DNA of 64,000 nt from Siphonodentalium dalli (Eukaryota; Mollusca; Scaphopoda; Gadilida; Siphonodentaliidae). How positions within the stretch are numbered: position 1 is the stretch's first letter; every line of letters starts with the position of its first letter. Below, one piece after another: positions 1 through 12,624 of this stretch. The notes under the pieces were generated by a model. It saw only the letters and a list, made by a program, of their open reading frames with translations. It was not told the DNA's origin and did no database searches. Position numbers and translations under genes: made by a program. The stretch covers positions 37,314,426 to 37,378,425 of the forward strand of contig CP136064.1 of NCBI GenBank assembly GCA_032622095.1. The letters run 5' to 3'.

Positions 1-589
1 ATTCTTAGGAACACAACACGCTCATATCTATACACGCCCAGATCCAGAAGAGGTATGATTTTTTTTAACCTGCCCGTGGCCATTGAGCAGCCCCTGACAG
101 AGGTTGTCCACCCTTACGAGATGGTCAATAGTCCCCGCAAAGTTAATCCCGTCGTGAACCCCATCCTCGCAAAGAGCGGACAGTCAATTAATCCCGTCGT
201 GAACCCCATCACCAACGCGACGTAATTTTGTTTGGTATCATGTGTTGCGTTCTAAAAATAGGAAAGCACTTGTTCCCGTATATCTCTCTGCATAATAAAT
301 TTCGAGCGATAACGTTGCGTTTGCGTAAATACGAAATTGTGAGTGTTGGTTTGTAACCGGGATTTCTGAGAAGCATTATGCCTATATCCACACTAACTAC
401 CCCCCTAAGCCCTGACCTAAGTGTCATACATACTATAACAATGATGTTGTAAGAGTACTATGGCATCCAATAAATCTCCCCGCATAGGAAACCACTCAAT
501 GTTCCCGTATATCTCTCTGCAGATGCTAATAACGTTGAAGGGTAAACAGACGCTCTTTATAGCGATGCGTCAAAAACAAACGCTCATTA
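1..589. repeat. Degenerate repeat-derived DNA, no gene
   Basis: No coding sequence is supported. The stretch holds a 23-bp direct repeat (143-165 and 188-210, spaced 45 bp). It also has segments (CTCTCTGCATAAT, TTCGAGCGATAAC) related to the tandem array at 3.1-3.7 kb, and a CGCTCTTTATA motif that recurs at 3.7, 16.8, 19.0 and 22.0 kb. It is probably the 5' part of the composite repeat that follows. Confidence 0.5.
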
Positions 590-753
590 AATTATCACTT
601 GATGAACCACCACAGTGCCGTTTTTTGTGACTGAGATTGGAGAACGGGTGATGTGAGCTTCTCCAAAACGTGAACACGGCGGTGTCCGTGGGATTTTACA
701 CTTATATACGAAATTTGAGCTCGATGGTGCAGTGGTTTTCGATTCTATAAAGT

Positions 754-827
<74 letters not shown>

Positions 828-2700
828 GGAAGTCTCAAAATATATAGTATAGAAGGTGACCCGACTTCGTCCGGGCTATTCAAAAACCAAATTTCAAGTC
901 GATTGCTCCACCCGTTTCCTAGATCTGGTCTGCGCATGCGCGAAGCTGGTGTCGCGCGTGCTCGGCGACCCGATAAAATTCGTATCCGGGGCAAGATACA
1001 TTCACATACCAAATTTCAAGTCGATAGCTACACCCGTTTTCGAGATATATAGCCCAATGTCATTTGCGTATACCTCGGCCGGTGATGAGTTAACGCGACA
1101 CAGTCAAATGCATCGGCAGGGTGAGAGTTAACGTAATCTAACTTTATGACCTCTGACGACGTCATAGAAATTACGCATTGATTTTATCCCGATAAAAGCA
1201 TTGTACCACTTGTACCTAATAATTGAGGCAGATAACTAAAACGGATACATACATATTATATATCGTTGGAAAGATGAAGCCACACAGATTCTAACCGTGC
1301 AAATTATATGACTGGCAATTTATTATTCGCGCTATATCGAATCGATTTGTGAGCACCGAACTGAAATATATTAGCGCAAAAACGGCGTAAAAATAGATTT
1401 GACCTCCGCACGTGAAAAGTTGACCTCGCACGGACAAATAAATATGCCTATGTTCGTCTCCGGCCGAAAACACATCCAAATACCAAATTTCATCGGAATT
1501 GGCTTAGTCGTTTTCGAGTCCATCGATTTCAAACACACACACAAACAAACAGATCTTTCAAAATATATAATAGATAGACTAGCCGATGAGCCCGACGTTG
1601 TCGGGGTATTCAAAAACCAATTTTCAAGTCGATAGCTCTACCCAGCCCGACGTTGTCCGGGCTATTCAAAAACCAAATTTCAAGTCGATAGCTCCACCCG
1701 TTTCCGAGATCTGGTCTGCGCATGCGCGAAGCTGGCGTCGCACGGGCTCGGCGACCCGATAAAATTCGTATCCGGGGCAAGATACATTCACATACCAAAT
1801 TTCAAGTCGATAGCTCCACCCGTTTCCGAGATCTGGTCTGCGCATGCGCGAAGCTGGCGTCGCACGGGCTCGGCGACCCGATAAAATTCGTATCCGGGCA
1901 ACATACATTCACATACCAAATTTCAAGTCGATAGCTCCACCCGTTTCCGAGATCTCGTCTGCGAATGCGCGAAACTGGCGTCGCACGGGCTCGGCGATCC
2001 GATAAAATTCGTATCCGGGGCAAGATACATTCACATACCAAATTTCAAGTCGATAGCTCCACCCGTTTCCGAGATCTCGTCTGCGCATGCGCGAAGCTGG
2101 CGTCGCACGGACTCGGCGACCCAATAAAATTCGTATCCGGGGCAAGTTATACATTCACATACCAAATTTCAAGTCGATAGCTCCACCCGTTTCCGAGATC
2201 TCGTCTGCGCATGCGCGAAGCTGGCATCGCACGGGCTCGGCGACCCGATAAAATTCGTATCCGGGGCAAGATACATTCACATACCAAATTTCAAGTCGAT
2301 AGCTCCACCCGTTTCCGAGATCTCGTCTGCGCATGCGCGAAGCTGGCGTCGCACGGACTCGGCGACCCAATAAAATTCGTATCCGGGGCAAGATATACAT
2401 TCACATACCAAATTTCAAGTCGATAGCTCCACCCGTTTCCGAGATCTCGTCTGCGCATGCGCGAAGCTGGCATCGCACGGGCTCGGCGACCCGATAAAAT
2501 TCGTATCCGGGGCAAGATACATTCACATACCAAATTTCAAGTCGATAGCTCCACCCGTTTCCTATATCTCGTCTTCGCATGCGCGAAGCGGGCGCGCACG
2601 GGCTCGCCAATACGACAACGACGACCGCCTGGTCAAACTACACGCACCTACCAAGTTTCGTCCCGATCGGTCGAGAATCGTAGATTTGTATTAATGACAT

Positions 2701-2733
<33 letters not shown>

Positions 2734-2765
2734 GGTCTTCAAAATATATTATAGACTAGCAGGTT
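590..2765 (+). repeat. Composite repeat with 122-bp satellite array, copy 1
   Basis: This is a multi-part repeat. It has a leader (about 600-760) that is closely repeated at 3790-3950, a (TA)n block, then a tandem array in which the unit beginning CCAAATTTCAAGTCGATAGC recurs at about 1673, 1795, 1916, 2037, 2159, 2282, 2407 and 2528, a period of roughly 122-125 bp. A tail carries a (CAGA)n tract and ends near ATATATTATAGACTAGCAGG. Open frames on both strands inside the array are by-products of the repeat, whose length varies around a multiple of three. The same element occurs at 3790-4520 and inverted at 21.88-23.13 kb. The class is not recognised; a non-autonomous rolling-circle or SINE-like element is possible. 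Confidence 0.85.
761..826. repeat. (TA)n microsatellite
   Basis: About 33 uninterrupted TA units sit after the repeat leader. A shorter TA tract occupies the same place in copy 2 (about 3952-3980), so the microsatellite is an internal part of the repeat family and varies in length between copies. Confidence 0.95.
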
Positions 2766-3020
2766 AGCCCGCCACTGGCGTGGTTGGTCTGAAATTTGAC
2801 AATTTTTTAATATTGTTCTCAATGAGTTAATAGTAATTTTGTCTTTATAACATGAGTTAAATGTGCATTTTTAATTTACTGGATTTTTGAATTAATTTTG
2901 GTCAGAAACATGACATTTTTTTAATTATTTTAATATTTATTTAATTTTTTTTGCTTTTTTACAATTTAATTTTTTTTTTATTTTTAAATTAATTTTTTTG
3001 TTTCTGGCGGAAAAATTTAC
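2766..3020. other. AT-rich spacer without gene
   Basis: Low-complexity A/T-rich sequence with long T runs separates the 122-bp satellite element from the next tandem array. No coding or RNA signal is seen. Confidence 0.5.
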
Positions 3021-3720
3021 CCGATGAAATCCCACCCTTCCTAGGAACGACAGACAACGCATTCTTTGTTTTCCTTTTTTTTTTAACCTGCCCGTACCCG
3101 TCCTAATGTCATGAAATCTCTCTGCATAATTTTTCGAGCGATAACATTGCATTGCATTGAAAACAAACGCTTTTTCATTTTTAAATTAAATTTTTTGTTT
3201 CTGGCGGAAAAATTTACCCGATGAAATCCCCCTTTCTAGGAACAACTCATTCTTTGTTTTTTTGCTTTTTTTTTTAACCTGCCCGTACCCGTCCTAATGT
3301 CATGAAATCTCTCTGCATAATATTTCGAGCGATAACATTGCATTGCATTGAAAACAAACGCTTCCCGTCGTGAAATCTCTCATTTCGAGTCTGCCGTACC
3401 TGTCCTAATGTCGTGAAATCTCTCTGCATAATATTTCGAGCGATAACATTGCATTGAATTGAAAACAAACGTTTTCCGTTTAACCTGCCCGTACCCGTCC
3501 TAATGTCATGAAATCTCTCTGCATAATATTTCGAGCGATAACATTGCATTGCATTGAAAACAAACGCTTCCTGTCGCGAAATCTCTCATTTCGAGTCAGC
3601 CGTACCCGTCCTAATGTCGTGAAATCTCTCTGCATAATATTTCGAGCGATAACATTGCATTGAATTGAAAACAAACGCTTTCCGTCGTGAAATGACTCCC
3701 GTCATACAGATAAGTAGATA
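3020..3720. repeat. Tandem array, about 5 units of 90-190 bp
   Basis: The core CCTAATGTCATGAAATCTCT followed by GCATAATATTTCGAGCGAT recurs at about 3103, 3293, 3408, 3500 and 3612. A second variable block (TCGTGAAATCTCTCATTTCGAGTC) sits between some units. Apparent minus-strand frames containing AERFHDIRTG-like or IMQRDF-like words are repeat translations, not genes. Related single units lie at 240-310. Confidence 0.85.
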
Positions 3721-3789
3721 GCGAAAACGACGCTCTTTATATAGACACTGCGGAAAACGAACGCTCTTTATATATCAACGCTATTAACC

Positions 3790-3943
3790 CCGAAGTGCCG
3801 ATTGCGGTGATTTTGATGATTGGGAAGGGAGAAACGGTGCTCTGAGCTTCTCCAAAACGCGATCACGGCGGTGTCCGTGGGATTTTACACTTATATACGA
3901 AATTTGAGCTCGATGGGTGCAGTCGTTTTCGATTCTATAAAGT

Positions 3944-3981
<38 letters not shown>

Positions 3982-4520
3982 GGAAGTCTCAAAATATATA
4001 GTACTAGCCGATGAGCCCGACGTTGTCCGGGCTATTCAAAAACCAAATTTCAAGTCGATAGCTCCACCCGTTTCCGAGATCTGGTCTGCGCATGCGCGGA
4101 GCTGGCGTCACACGGGCTCGGCGACCCAATATAATTCGTATCCGGGGCAAGATACATTCACATACCAAATTTCAAGTCGATAGCTCCACCCGTTTCCGAG
4201 ATCTCGTCTGCGCATGCGCGAAGCTGGCGTCGCACGGGCTCGGCGACCCGATAAAATTCGTATCCGGGGCAAGATACATTCACCTTGCAAATTTCAAGTC
4301 GATAGCTCCACCCGTTTCCGAAATCTCGTCTGCGCATGCGCGAAGCGGGCGCCGCACGGGCTCGCCAATACGACAAAGTCGACCGCCTGGTCAAACTACA
4401 CACACGTACCAAGTTTCGTCCCGATCGGTCGAGAATCGTAGATTTGTATAAATGACAGACAAACATACAGACAAACAAACAAACAGAGGTCTTCAAAATA
4501 TATATGAGATATAGATAAAA
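3790..4520 (+). repeat. Composite repeat with 122-bp satellite, copy 2
   Basis: This shorter copy of the element at 590-2765 has the same leader, a (TA)n tract, three satellite units (about 4042, 4164, 4286), and the same tail with TTTCGTCCCGATCGGTCGAG followed by a CAGACAAACA-rich tract. Satellite copy number (3 versus 8) is the main difference between copies. Confidence 0.85.
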
Positions 4521-5792
4521 TATATTGGTTTCGCGATTGACCAACTCAGAATTCCGTTAAAATAACAATAACCACCAGCACCTAATTAACGAACCGGCGG
4601 CCGACTCGGCCGTCTCCGACCACAACCATCAGTAGCCTGCAGAACGAACAATGTCTATAAAAGTTGAAATATAAGACTTACAAATTATCTTTTTCATTTC
4701 TTTTATTTGTAATTGACATAGCTTGTCACAAATCAAAAATCAACATTATTGACATAATAATGTAAAGGACAATAAACGAAATTGAAATTCCCAACTACAC
4801 CTTTTACCGGACTCGGCCTCCTGGTCGCGCAGTTCGACTTTTAAACCGGAAAAACCAATTATCTATAAATAAAATGCCCAGCGGACCACAGCTATCTAGA
4901 ATTTGGAGAACAGTATACACGCGGTGCGCGCTAATTATACCACGTGATCGTGCCATATTCAGTGGTATCGGGTCACCCCTCCCTCAGTGCTATCATCAGG
5001 CGCAATGAATGTCGATATCGGACCGACTAACTGCATGGTCTGATATCACCAGTCTGCTATTTAGAGGACATTCGGCCCGATATCAGCCCTAGGTAACCTA
5101 TGAATATCAACTTCGGTCTCAAGTTGATATGCTGTTACCGAGGGCTGATATCAGGCCTTTTATATAAAACCAACCAAGTATTCCCTATTTATTAATTGGA
5201 TCGCATCTTTGTAACACTGTGAGATCGAAAACACTTTCAAATGAGTGATGTCACAAAAATCACTATATGATTTAGCAGTGAAGTAGAGTTACGGAATTTG
5301 GTGATGTAAAACGATATTACTCGAATTGATGATATCGCAAAACGATATCGCTCGGTTTAAGGGCAAATTAAAGCGACATCCACATTGCTCGATAACAGGC
5401 CATTCTTAATTTGATATTAGGCCCGAAATCAGCCCGAGGTAACCTCATATTAGCCTGAGACCGAAGGATAAACCAAGTAATATCGGATCCGTGAAGTGAG
5501 CACAGCAATCAACAGTGAATATTCGTTCAACATTCGTGTAAAGTTCAATGTTTTTGTACATACGTTTTTAACGTGAATGAATATAGCACCCCCCCCCCCC
5601 CCCATCAAAACCATAATATTTGATACTCATTTTTGAGGATATTTAATTCATGTAGAGAGAGAGAGGGCACAGTATATACCTGGTCTTATGACACATTTGT
5701 ATTCATCGGAATTCTGGACTCGGAAACGGACTGTATATTGCGTTATCTTAAAGACATATTATGTACTTATTCGGGTGCGTGAAACTGATAAG
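4521..5792. other. Intergenic DNA with an inverted repeat and poly-C
   Basis: No gene is seen. The stretch contains an imperfect hairpin at 5074-5157 (GGCCCGATATCAGCCCT pairing with AGGGCTGATATCAGGCC, with an inner ATATCAACT/AGTTGATAT pair). A related half-copy lies near 5415-5460. A run of about 16 C sits at 5587-5603. The hairpin looks like a small foldback-type repeat. Confidence 0.6.
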
Positions 5793-6118
5793 TAATAATA
5801 ATAATGTATATCATTTATATAGCGCTAAATCCCTGGTTTTACAGGCGCTTCACTAGAGCGGCTTACGGATACCCAACAACCAGGTACCTATTTCGCGTCT
5901 AGGTACGACGAAGCGAGCACAGTACAAGTGACCTTGCCCAAGGGTCACAACCTGGCGCGAGATTTGAAACAGCTTGTGGCTATATATAGCACACACACCG
6001 CTCAATTCGGCCAAGCCACTGTTGTGGACACAATAGTCCATCGAGCGAGGCGCGAACTCACGCCGGTGCATTAACACCATTACAAGTCCGACACTCTACC
6101 CACTGGGCTACCACATCC
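5793..6118 (-). mobile_element. tRNA-derived SINE, minus strand
   Basis: Read on the minus strand, the head carries a pol III A box (TAGCCCAGTGGG, plus 6099-6110) and a near-consensus B box (GAGTTCGCGCC, plus 6049-6059, one mismatch to RGTTCRANNCC). A body follows with CCTTGGGCAAGG and AGGTACCTGG blocks of the type conserved in invertebrate SINE central domains. The 3' end is an ATT-repeat tail at about 5793-5806. Arrangement and length (about 325 bp) fit a full-length SINE. The exact family is not assigned. Confidence 0.8.
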
Positions 6119-7195
6119 ACATAAGTAATTGTTTATGCGCTATGCCAACTGGAGGCATTTAGCATTCTACCAACATCGCAGAAAATCTCAAGAAAATCAA
6201 CTACACCAGTCCATAGAAAACATCGTCTAAACTACATGCTAAACTATATAATAACAAATTCAATCACCACATATCGTATGTCCCAGCGTACATTATTATA
6301 TTCCAAAGCAATCGGATGAAATATCAGTAAACACAAACGTAACACATGTGGTGTAAAACGTGATTTCTGACATACATACTCATCAAAACATCGCCCGTCG
6401 CCATCTTCAAAATCACCACCGTTTTCGCCACCGTTGCGCCACCGATCTTGCACCACCGTGTAAATAATTGAAATGCGTAAGATTTGGGTATTATTTATAG
6501 AATTCCCCCTGATATACCACCATTCAATTTGGCCGAAAATTACACGAAAAAGTCCCTATTATTGCAATAAGCCCGTATTGGATTTATAATTTAGAACACC
6601 ATAATCAGACTTTTCCGTTACTTAGTAAAAGATGGTTTCAAGCTTAAATTGAATGTTTATTTTCAGCGTTATGTGGGACAATTTCATATTGATATAATCG
6701 CATATAGTGCTGAAAACGATGACCCCAAATACTCTCGTATATAAGAATGAAAAAAAAAAAAAAATTAGCTCTATATATGGGCTGAAAGCGCAAAACAAAT
6801 ATTATATATATTCCATATGAACTTATTTTCACGAAACAGGCTAGGATACTGCGTGTGTATTTTCAACATATTCTCCTGAAATAATATCATATATACCATA
6901 TTGTTGCGATGAGCCCGTATTGGGCGTAATTCATAACATCAAAACATTCCGTTAATTTACTAGATTCGTGCTTAATTTTAATTATATATTTTCAGCTCTA
7001 TATCACTATATGGTACTAATTCATTTTGAAATATTCCATAATGGTGCTGAAAACGATGACACCAAAAAGTCTCGTATAGCGTGTAGAGATGAACACGAGA
7101 CACAAATAAGCTTTATGGGCTGAAAAGGAAAAATCATTGAGGCCACTATGTGCTGATTTCATGGGGCCAGGCTGGTATTTCTTATACAAGCGAAA
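6119..7195. other. Intergenic DNA, no supported gene
   Basis: Two diverged copies of a roughly 350-bp repeat seem to lie in tandem (GCTGAAAACGATGACCCCAAA near 6710 and GCTGAAAACGATGACACCAAA near 7052, each followed by a GTCTCGTAT- or CTCTCGTAT-like word). No coding sequence is supported. Confidence 0.5.
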
Positions 7196-8440
7196 GTGTG
7201 TCTGGTACAAACATGTAACTACACTTTTTTGGGAATAAATTTTACCAGAACAGGTTCTTTTAAAAATGCAATGTCTGACCTAAGTGCGAAAGGAAGGAAA
7301 GCTATGTATTCCTTGTTTGACGCGTTCAAAACAACCTCATTACCACCAATTAAAATAATGTTGAAGTTATATGATAAACTAATCAAACCAATTCAGCTCT
7401 ACGGTAGCGAACTATGGGGATCTTATATGTTAAAAAGTAATGCGGACAAATCAGAGTTGGAACAGTTACATATTAAATTCTGCAAACAAGTACTAGGTGT
7501 CGGAAAATTCGCCTCAAACCAAGCCGTTCGTGCGGAGCTTGGGAGATTCCCTTTAACACATGATGCCATCTTAAGAACAGCGTCTTACGCAACGAAATTA
7601 CTCTCACCAGATGTTGGCGGTCTTTTATCGCAAGCTATTAAAGATCAACACCTACTTCCCGCTGATATGTGTATCTATTCATTTCCGCAAATTATTGATA
7701 TGTCCAATATCACAAACCAGACAAACCCATTGACATTTATGATTAATTTGAAAAAACAAACTGAAGGAAATGCATGTATGTAAGTTTATAGACAGTATGG
7801 CCGATAATACCGAAAAAGATAAGAAAAACAAATTAAGGACTTATCGGGTTGTGAAACGAAATATTAGTTTAGAATTATATTTGGAATGCACGCACTCTGC
7901 TAAGGATCGAAATATGTTCACTAGACTACGCATAAGTAATCACAATCTTGCAATTGAAAAAGGAAGACATTGTCAACCTAAAATACCTCTTGAAAACGAG
8001 TATGCAAATGTAGTACATCAACGATCGAGGATGAATTTCACTTTTTAATGGAATGTCCAATATATAGTACCTTGCGATCAGAGATCAATAAAATAATGAC
8101 AAAGCATTCAAAGGCATATAATAACTTGGATGATATACATAAGTTTAAGATGATATTGAGGAACGATAACAGATCAAATTGTGCGAAAGTCTGCAGCTTG
8201 ATCCGACAGTACTTTCAGTTAAGATCACAATATCAAATTGGATGCAACAATTGATCTATTTAATTTTTTATGTTGTTATATTTTCCTTGAAATAACTATA
8301 CTTCAATAATCACAATGAATGTATACATTATATAATATGATGTATGTGAAATGAAAATGTACTATTATGTTCATTGTAAAAGCATTCTGCCCGGAAGGGT
8401 GTTCATTGCTAATAAATCTATTCTATTCTATTCTATCGAT
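7196..8440 (+). mobile_element. 5'-truncated LINE, ORF2 C-terminus, frame-broken
   Basis: The translation begins in the RT thumb region (YTFLGINFTRTGSFKNA, KPIQLYGSELWG, HIKFCKQVLGV) of an L2/CR1-like non-LTR retrotransposon. It continues through a frameshift near 7780 (KLRTYRVVKRN, TRLRISNHNLAIEKGRH) and another near 8045 (FLMECPIYSTLRSEI) to a stop at about 8254. The 3' UTR ends in AATAAATCTATTCTATTCTATTCTAT, a microsatellite-type tail. It was truncated on insertion and is now inactive. A LINE is certain; the clade is inferred. Confidence 0.85.
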
Positions 8441-8980
8441 TCCATACCATACCTAGACACATTTATTGTTGTTATACCGGCGTTCAAATGCATGATATTG
8501 GACTACGACCTATAATTGGTTCAAGGTGTAATCCATATAACTGCATTGCCAACGGATCAACAACGCATCTACAACGTCCACAGTTGACTTATTCAGCGTG
8601 TATTAAATAGCATGATGTCAGGGACGTAGCTACAGGTGGATGTAGGGGGTGTGACACCCCCAATATTTGGCCAAATTTCAACTTTTGGCAATTCCGAGGA
8701 AAACAATCTAAATTTTGGAATTTTTAGACTGTGAACAAGATGAATTTGGCAAGAGATCACTAAGTTCTTACCTGTACATTTTATTTTAGTTGGTAAATCG
8801 GAATCCTAGATGGTTTAGGAAGTTCCGTCGAAAAATGTGGTCCGAATCAGGGAATTTCTGAAATCTCCCGAATTTTCGGTACAGGGCGGTATTAATTAAT
8901 GGTCCAAAATAGCATGTTTAATTAATTTAATGGAAATAATTTTGGTGATTAACGGACGAAATGAATGACGGACGAACTCC
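8441..8980. other. Intergenic DNA, nothing recognised
   Basis: AT-rich sequence with no supported gene, RNA or repeat structure beyond short simple tracts. Confidence 0.4.
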
Positions 8981-8984
8981 ACCC

Positions 8985-9620
8985 TGTTACAAATTAAAAA
9001 CATACAGACAATTTAAGACTGAGACGAAATTAGAAGACTACTTAAATGAATGTAAAATAACAAAACCTTGGGAATCACTTACACGGCTACGAATCGGTTC
9101 CCATGCAGTCGTTGGGAATTGAACGAGGTCGTCATCAAAATGTTGACGAACAATATCGCATTTGCGAACTGTGCAACGAGAAGGATGACGAATTACATCT
9201 TATTACGAGCTGTTCATTACTCGCACAAGAACGAACCCATCACTTTAACAAACTACCATATAATATACAACAACTATCGGGGTTAGATCAGTTCAATCGC
9301 ATACTGCAATGTACTGATCCGCTTTTCATAAATGCCCTTGCCCGTTTTATTCATCACGGATTAGAAAAAAAGGGAATATGGCAACCTAGTCCAGAACTAC
9401 TACAAAGAATAGGAAACCATACGAGAGTAAGCACCCCTTAATTAATGACCTAAAATACTACCAGTCATCACCATAAACTAATTATGTACCTGCTTATCTC
9501 ATGTATTATATTTAAGTATGCTCTGTTGTTACCTATTGTCTTTTATTACCTATTATTTCATGTATGTGTACGCTTGATCGTTTGATGCTAAAGTACAAAT
9601 AAATTGATTAATTGAGTAAA
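8985..9620 (+). mobile_element. LINE 3' fragment (zinc-knuckle region)
   Basis: The frame starting near LKTYRQFKTETKLEDY and running through SLTRLRIGSHAVGIERGRH, YRICELCNEKDDELHL and WQPSPELLQRIG ends at about 9441. It is the C-terminus of a LINE ORF2 with a C-x2-C...H-type knuckle. A frameshift lies near 9103. It is related to the minus-strand fragment at 14.6-15.25 kb (shared IERGR, DEQYRICE, KKGxWQPS). The 3' tail has TAAAGTACAAATAAATTGAT, similar to other tails near 13.98 kb. Confidence 0.8.
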
Positions 9621-9984
9621 TTACTGGAGTGTTGGTCGATTGATTGATTTAATAAAACATCTTAAATCACATGTGTTAGCTAGATGTGAATAGTTATCAA
9701 TAATAATGCTGGATATGCCCAAAATAACTTTTTACATGCGAAGATATCTAATTCGTGAAAAGTGTCAAATCTGAGAATGAATTATATCACTTTAAGAGAT
9801 GATATATTTTCGTTTTCGTGAAGTGGCAATCCAAGTGTGGCCTTAAATGACTTAGTGACATAGTACATATCCCTACTCTAAGGAGCCGACCTTACATGTG
9901 TGCTACAAAGAGTAACCAACTAACTGTAACACGCTGTTAGAGCATACAGCAATTACTTAATATGGCCGGTAATAAATACCCCCT

Positions 9985-11545
9985 CCTATTACCAGTTTTA
10001 CCACGTGGTGTCCATGATCTCGCGAGACCTATAGGTTACAAACAACTAATTATTTTACGTATGCCTCGATACACCTTCACGACCACGCCCACACCAATCT
10101 ATGGCTCCAATGAAAATCTTACATCACGTATAATATCTATTAACCAGGGAACAAGGCAGGGAAGTACCCTCGCTCCGATTTTCTACGCCATCTACATAGA
10201 CAGTTTGCTCAGTGAGCTCGAACACTCGAACTTTGGTTTCAGGCTGCTAAATATCAACTGCTCGTCTCCCACACAGGCAGATGATATGACCCTCCTCTCG
10301 CTTTCATCATATGGAATACAAAAAATGTGTAATATATGTGGCAATTACAGTAAAAAATGGCGATTTATGTATAACCAACAGAAATGTCAGGTAATTATCT
10401 TCAATGAGAAATTTAAATACGCCTCTATCAATCGCACATGGATGCTAAATGGCATAGCAGTTAATAAAACGGATTCAGTCACGCACCTGGGCATACCATT
10501 ACACAAAAGTTACTTTCCAAACACTCTTACAGAAAGTGTCAGCTCAAAAATTCGGTCGACATATATTATGGTAAGCACTGCTGGTCTGTACGCAGGAGGC
10601 ATAACACCTCAGAGTTCAATGGTAATGTATAAATCAGTGGTACTTTCTCGTGGACTTTACGGTTCAGAATTTCTCTGTGGCTTATCAGCCTCTCACTTGA
10701 TCAAGCTCGAAAGAGTTCACAGATTTTGCTTGAAGCGTATTCAGGGCCTACCTGCCCGATGCAGGACCGATGTCGTTACTGGCCTGCTAGGAACATATCC
10801 ACTTCAAGTTAGTATTGATGCCAGAAAAATTTAACTCTTTGGAGCCCTTTGTCGACTAACGCCTGGAAAGGCTTGTAAAACAATCTTTGAAACTAGGCTG
10901 TTTGATTACGTTTACTCACAGAACCCGACAACAACTTTTATTGGCGAAGTATTTTCATTACTCGTGAAATACAACTTGACTGATGGAGTATATGAGTACA
11001 TCAGGTATGGCGTATTTCTCTCGAAAGAGTCGTGGAAGGCGCTAACGAGAAATAATATTCGAAACACAACCGAGTCAGATTGCCCATCATTCAATCGGTT
11101 TCGGAATGTACATGACAACCTAAACATGTCTGATCTTTGGCGACTCTGTCGAAAATTTTCACATAATAAACATTCCAATCTAACCACGGCTCTTGTGATC
11201 GATGCAACAACGTACTTAAACGAAGCACTTATCCAGTGTCCTAACTGCTATAAAATGTACCTTGATAAAGTACAGCACGTTCTCATTGAATGCAGTTCCC
11301 TGACATCACTACGGAATAATATGTTTTTTTGATATTATTGATCGTTATGGCGTAGAATGTTTTATCAAGATTGATGATCTTTCATTGGACGAAATGATCT
11401 TGGTTCATTTGACTCATATTACTGGTGATATGTGTACAGCAGTTGATGATGTATACGTCTTTCTGGACTTCATGGTAACGATTACTGCCAAATTATGGAT
11501 GTGGTACAATGCACTCTTGCAGGAAAATATTTCCTAGTCCATTGA
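9985..11545 (+). mobile_element. LINE reverse transcriptase fragment, frame-broken
   Basis: The first open frame (to about 10834) contains RT motifs NQGTRQGSTLAPIFY (RT4-like) and QADDMTLLS (the YADD active-site block, first residue Q). The thumb follows (VTHLGIPLH, SRGLYGSEF). After a stop the homology continues (FGALCRLTP, SDLWRLCRKF) to 11332 and, after a frameshift, to 11545. The upstream part, with the fingers and endonuclease, is missing. A non-LTR retrotransposon is clear; it is related to, but distinct from, the 7.2-kb family. Confidence 0.85.
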
Positions 11546-11556
11546 ATAATACAATT

Positions 11557-11910
11557 CAGTCAGCCCATCATCATCATCGTCATCATCATCATTATCATCA
11601 TCATCGTCGTCACCACCATCGACATAATCATCGTAATCATCATCGCCGTCGTCCATGTCATCATCATAATCTTCATCGTCGTCATCGCCACCGTCATCAT
11701 TGACGTCATCGTCATAATCTAATTTCCTCATCTTCAACATCATTTTCATCATCATGTACATCATCATCATCGTCATCATTATCAGTATCATCATCATCAA
11801 TATAGTCATCTTCTTCCCCACGTTCAACATTAACATCGTCATCATCGATCAACGTCGTCGTTCTCAACATCATCCCAATCATCATAATCATCGTCAGTAT
11901 ATCCACCATT
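11557..11910. repeat. Imperfect (TCA)n microsatellite
   Basis: A long interrupted TCA/TCG/CCA trinucleotide tract follows the LINE 3' end. Frames rich in His (plus strand) or Asp/Met (minus strand) are translations of the repeat and are not real proteins. Confidence 0.9.
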
Positions 11911-12624
11911 GTAGAAATGTAAATACGTCTTGCATATCATATTTATTTGTGTTGTTTCTATAAAATTTAATTATGATATCTATTCATTGTGTTGTGCATA
12001 ACAATGTTATATTCTTTGTAAAATCTTCAATATCTGGAGGAGAAAAAAATATAATAATAACAGGTTACAAACAACTAATTATTTTACATATGCCTCGATA
12101 CACCTTCACGACCACGCCCACACCAATCTATGGCTCCAATGAAAACGTTAAATTCGGGGCCGTGATCGGTACTCATTCGCGACTTGTTGGACCCAAAACA
12201 AATCACGGGTAAACGACTCAGCTTGCAAGTTACATAGCCAAACTAGCGAATATACAATATATACACACACAAATATAACAAAAGTGTCCAAATTAGCCTC
12301 AAATAAGAATAATTCGGGCAGAAATGTGGAAACTATTGTAATGTGCAACAATTTTCCCTGAAATATCATTCAATTTGCCAGAAAATTGCCCGAATAGGAC
12401 CATAAAAAATCTCCAGTTTGCCCGAATGTTGAACTTTCTACCCGATTTGGGGGGGGCTGCCTCCAGCCCCCCCCCCGGCCCATGATTGTGACAGAGCGGT
12501 ATAAATACAACAATTAACAGAGAACATAAATATATCAAATTGAAATTTCACATAATATTGTCAGGTAAATTGTTAATCCGATTTCCCCTCGGACTATATG
12601 CCTATACTGATTGCACATATAGTC
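11911..12624. repeat. Spacer with 86-bp LINE-derived duplicate
   Basis: Positions 12061-12146 repeat 10035-10120 almost exactly (GGTTACAAACAACTAATTAT onward to GGCTCCAATGAAAA; one visible change, ACGT versus ACAT). Both copies begin and end at the same point inside the LINE frame, which suggests a short template-switch or a shared insert. The rest has no gene. A GC-rich stretch with a G6/C8 palindrome lies at about 12450-12480. Confidence 0.75.

Noticed and set aside
587-2759. Many overlapping 60-140 codon frames with MREAGVARARRPDKIRIRGK- or MVCECILPRIRILSG-like words
   Set aside because: They recur with the 122-bp satellite on both strands; the unit length lets frames stay open. Repeat translation, not proteins.
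5793-6118. A functional tRNA gene
   Set aside because: A and B boxes are present, but no cloverleaf closes and the body plus ATT tail are those of a SINE.
11509-11963. His-rich and Asp/Met-rich proteins
   Set aside because: Direct translations of an interrupted TCA microsatellite on both strands.
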